DNA of 64,000 nt, from NCBI GenBank assembly GCA_011176685.1, contig DUED01000037.1:1-64000 (forward strand), read 5' to 3'. The stretch comes from Anaerolineae bacterium. GTDB lineage: Bacteria; Chloroflexota; Anaerolineae; Anaerolineales; Anaerolineaceae. The notes beneath the pieces were generated by a model. It was given only the letters and a program-made list of their open reading frames with translations. It did no database searches and was not told the origin of the DNA. Position numbers and translations under genes: made by a program. Below are positions 63,318 to 64,000 of the stretch, in pieces (within the stretch, counting starts at the first letter, position 1; each line of letters starts with the position of its first letter).

Positions 63318-64000
63318 TCAAGAAATTGTTGCCTGTTTGATACCACGGATGAGTTCTTCCAGAGCCTTGAAATCCCCCGCTTTAATTCTTTCCACCATGG
63401 CTGTGCCGACTAATATACCATCTGGTCCTATTTCTACTGCTTCTCTAGCGCTAGTTGGGTTTCTAATACCGTACGCAAAAGTAATTGCAGCTTTGGTTTT
63501 TGTATCGCGGATACTCTTCATTAATTTACGATTTTCCTCGGCTACATTCGGACGATTGCCGGATTGATCAGCGAAAGATTGCATAATCATAACCCCGGCA
63601 GCATTAGAGCCTATATCAGGAAGTAGTGTGTCATCAAAGGGATGCGGCATAAACCTAATCCGGTATATCCCCGTAGGAAGTAGTAATGGATCCATCTCTG
63701 AAACTACATCTGGTTGAATTACAGTTGCATTAGCCAGAAGGTGAGCATCGATATCTGCAGATTTCAATTCTTCGACGAAATTTTTTACACCATATTGTTT
63801 AACGAAGTCTGAATAAGCCATAACCTCGAAAGGCTCGTCTGGATGGTCCTTGCGGATAGCACGGATAAGACCAAAATACTTCTTAAGATCCGGTTCAGCC
63901 TTGAACGAACGCTGGTTTGATTCAGCAATCTGACGGCTATCGCAATAGGGATCATTACTGGGCAAACCCAATTCAACTAAATCAACACCCGCTTTCATAT
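63318..64000 (-). CDS. TrpA-like (tryptophan synthase alpha-type) barrel, 5' end outside window
   Basis: At least 227 residues. GVDLVELGLPSNDPYCDSRQIAESNQRSF corresponds to the TrpA active-site region: the catalytic glutamate in ELGxP and the aspartate after NDP (usually SDPxADGxxIQ) are kept. GIYRIRFMPHPFDDTLLPDIG, IMIQSFADQSGNRPN and TFAYGIRNPTSAREAVEIGPDGILVGTAMVERI are the usual loop 6 and glycerol-phosphate-binding end, with many changes. No trpB or other trp gene is visible. It probably cleaves an indole-glycerol-phosphate-like or other substrate in the catabolic cluster. The start lies beyond 64000. Confidence 0.75.
   Translation of the reverse strand, partial: MKAGVDLVELGLPSNDPYCDSRQIAESNQRSFKAEPDLKKYFGLIRAIRKDHPDEPFEVMAYSDFVKQYGVKNFVEELKSADIDAHLLANATVIQPDVVSEMDPLLLPTGIYRIRFMPHPFDDTLLPDIGSNAAGVMIMQSFADQSGNRPNVAEENRKLMKSIRDTKTKAAITFAYGIRNPTSAREAVEIGPDGILVGTAMVERIKAGDFKALEELIRGIKQATIS

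Noticed and set aside
1-64000. rRNA, tRNA or CRISPR loci
   Set aside because: Intergenic regions were scanned by eye for cloverleaf-like CCA-ended segments, rRNA words and regular repeats; none was convincing. A covariance search could still reveal a small RNA.

Overview
The window reads as a chromosomal segment of a Gram-positive-walled or monoderm-like bacterium, most probably a member of the Chloroflexota (class Anaerolineae). This is inferred from the gene mix: membrane-anchored LysM/M23 endopeptidases, a PAP2-like DUF212 protein, C39-TPR and AAC(3)-like proteins, moderate GC and several genes that look leaderless. No rRNA, tRNA or CRISPR array was seen, so the assignment rests on protein content only.

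Layout. 1-4.1 kb: an IS3-type remnant, a decayed GH3-type adenylating enzyme and a frameshifted 7TM-GAF-GAF-HD-GYP signalling gene. 4.4-22.8 kb: mostly core genome, with pspC-like, FkbM methyltransferase, GNAT, HIT, xseA-xseB, DUF212, a leftward miaB/M23/AAC(3)/MBL/asparaginase-remnant/nth run, C39-TPR, HAD, a B12-type uptake operon under a cobalamin riboswitch, rmuC and metG. 22.8-37.0 kb: an accessory block lying exactly between metG and cinA. Its first half is a candidate conflict/immunity cassette (TIR-TM-WD40, SLATT, ribokinase-like-AAA-RyR-RyR, SLOG). Its second half is a ribose-type sugar ABC transporter with a YhfX-like PLP enzyme and a ROK repressor. The two halves are separated by a tiny scar made of a second, diverged cinA 3' end joined to a second, diverged metG 3' end at a 5-bp microhomology. 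This records two alternative cassettes stacked at one hotspot. 37-48.6 kb: core genes again (cinA/pncC, LysM-M23, MEMO-like, priA, LysM-M23, rho, sigA, dnaG).

48.6-64 kb is accessory once more. It holds IS110 and IS30 debris and a long leftward catabolic cluster: a TrpA-like protein, creatininase-family amidase, DUF1341 (KDGP aldolase-like) lyase, PanB-like paralogue without the usual catalytic glutamate, E1 alpha/E1 beta/E2 of a 2-oxo-acid dehydrogenase, class II aldolase, HAD phosphatase, truncated sugar isomerase, alpha/beta hydrolase and a DeoR-type regulator. A NACHT-FGE-sulfatase gene sits inside it. Together these suggest breakdown of an unidentified carbohydrate or acid to pyruvate/acetyl-CoA; the substrate cannot be read from sequence.

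A recurring feature is gene interruption. There are three single in-frame stops (GH3, lipoprotein, WD40), two nonsense codons in the IS30 transposase, two +1 homopolymer frameshifts, one 10-bp tandem duplication frameshift and one internal deletion. Some may be sequencing error; the 10-bp duplication and the internal deletion are harder to explain that way.
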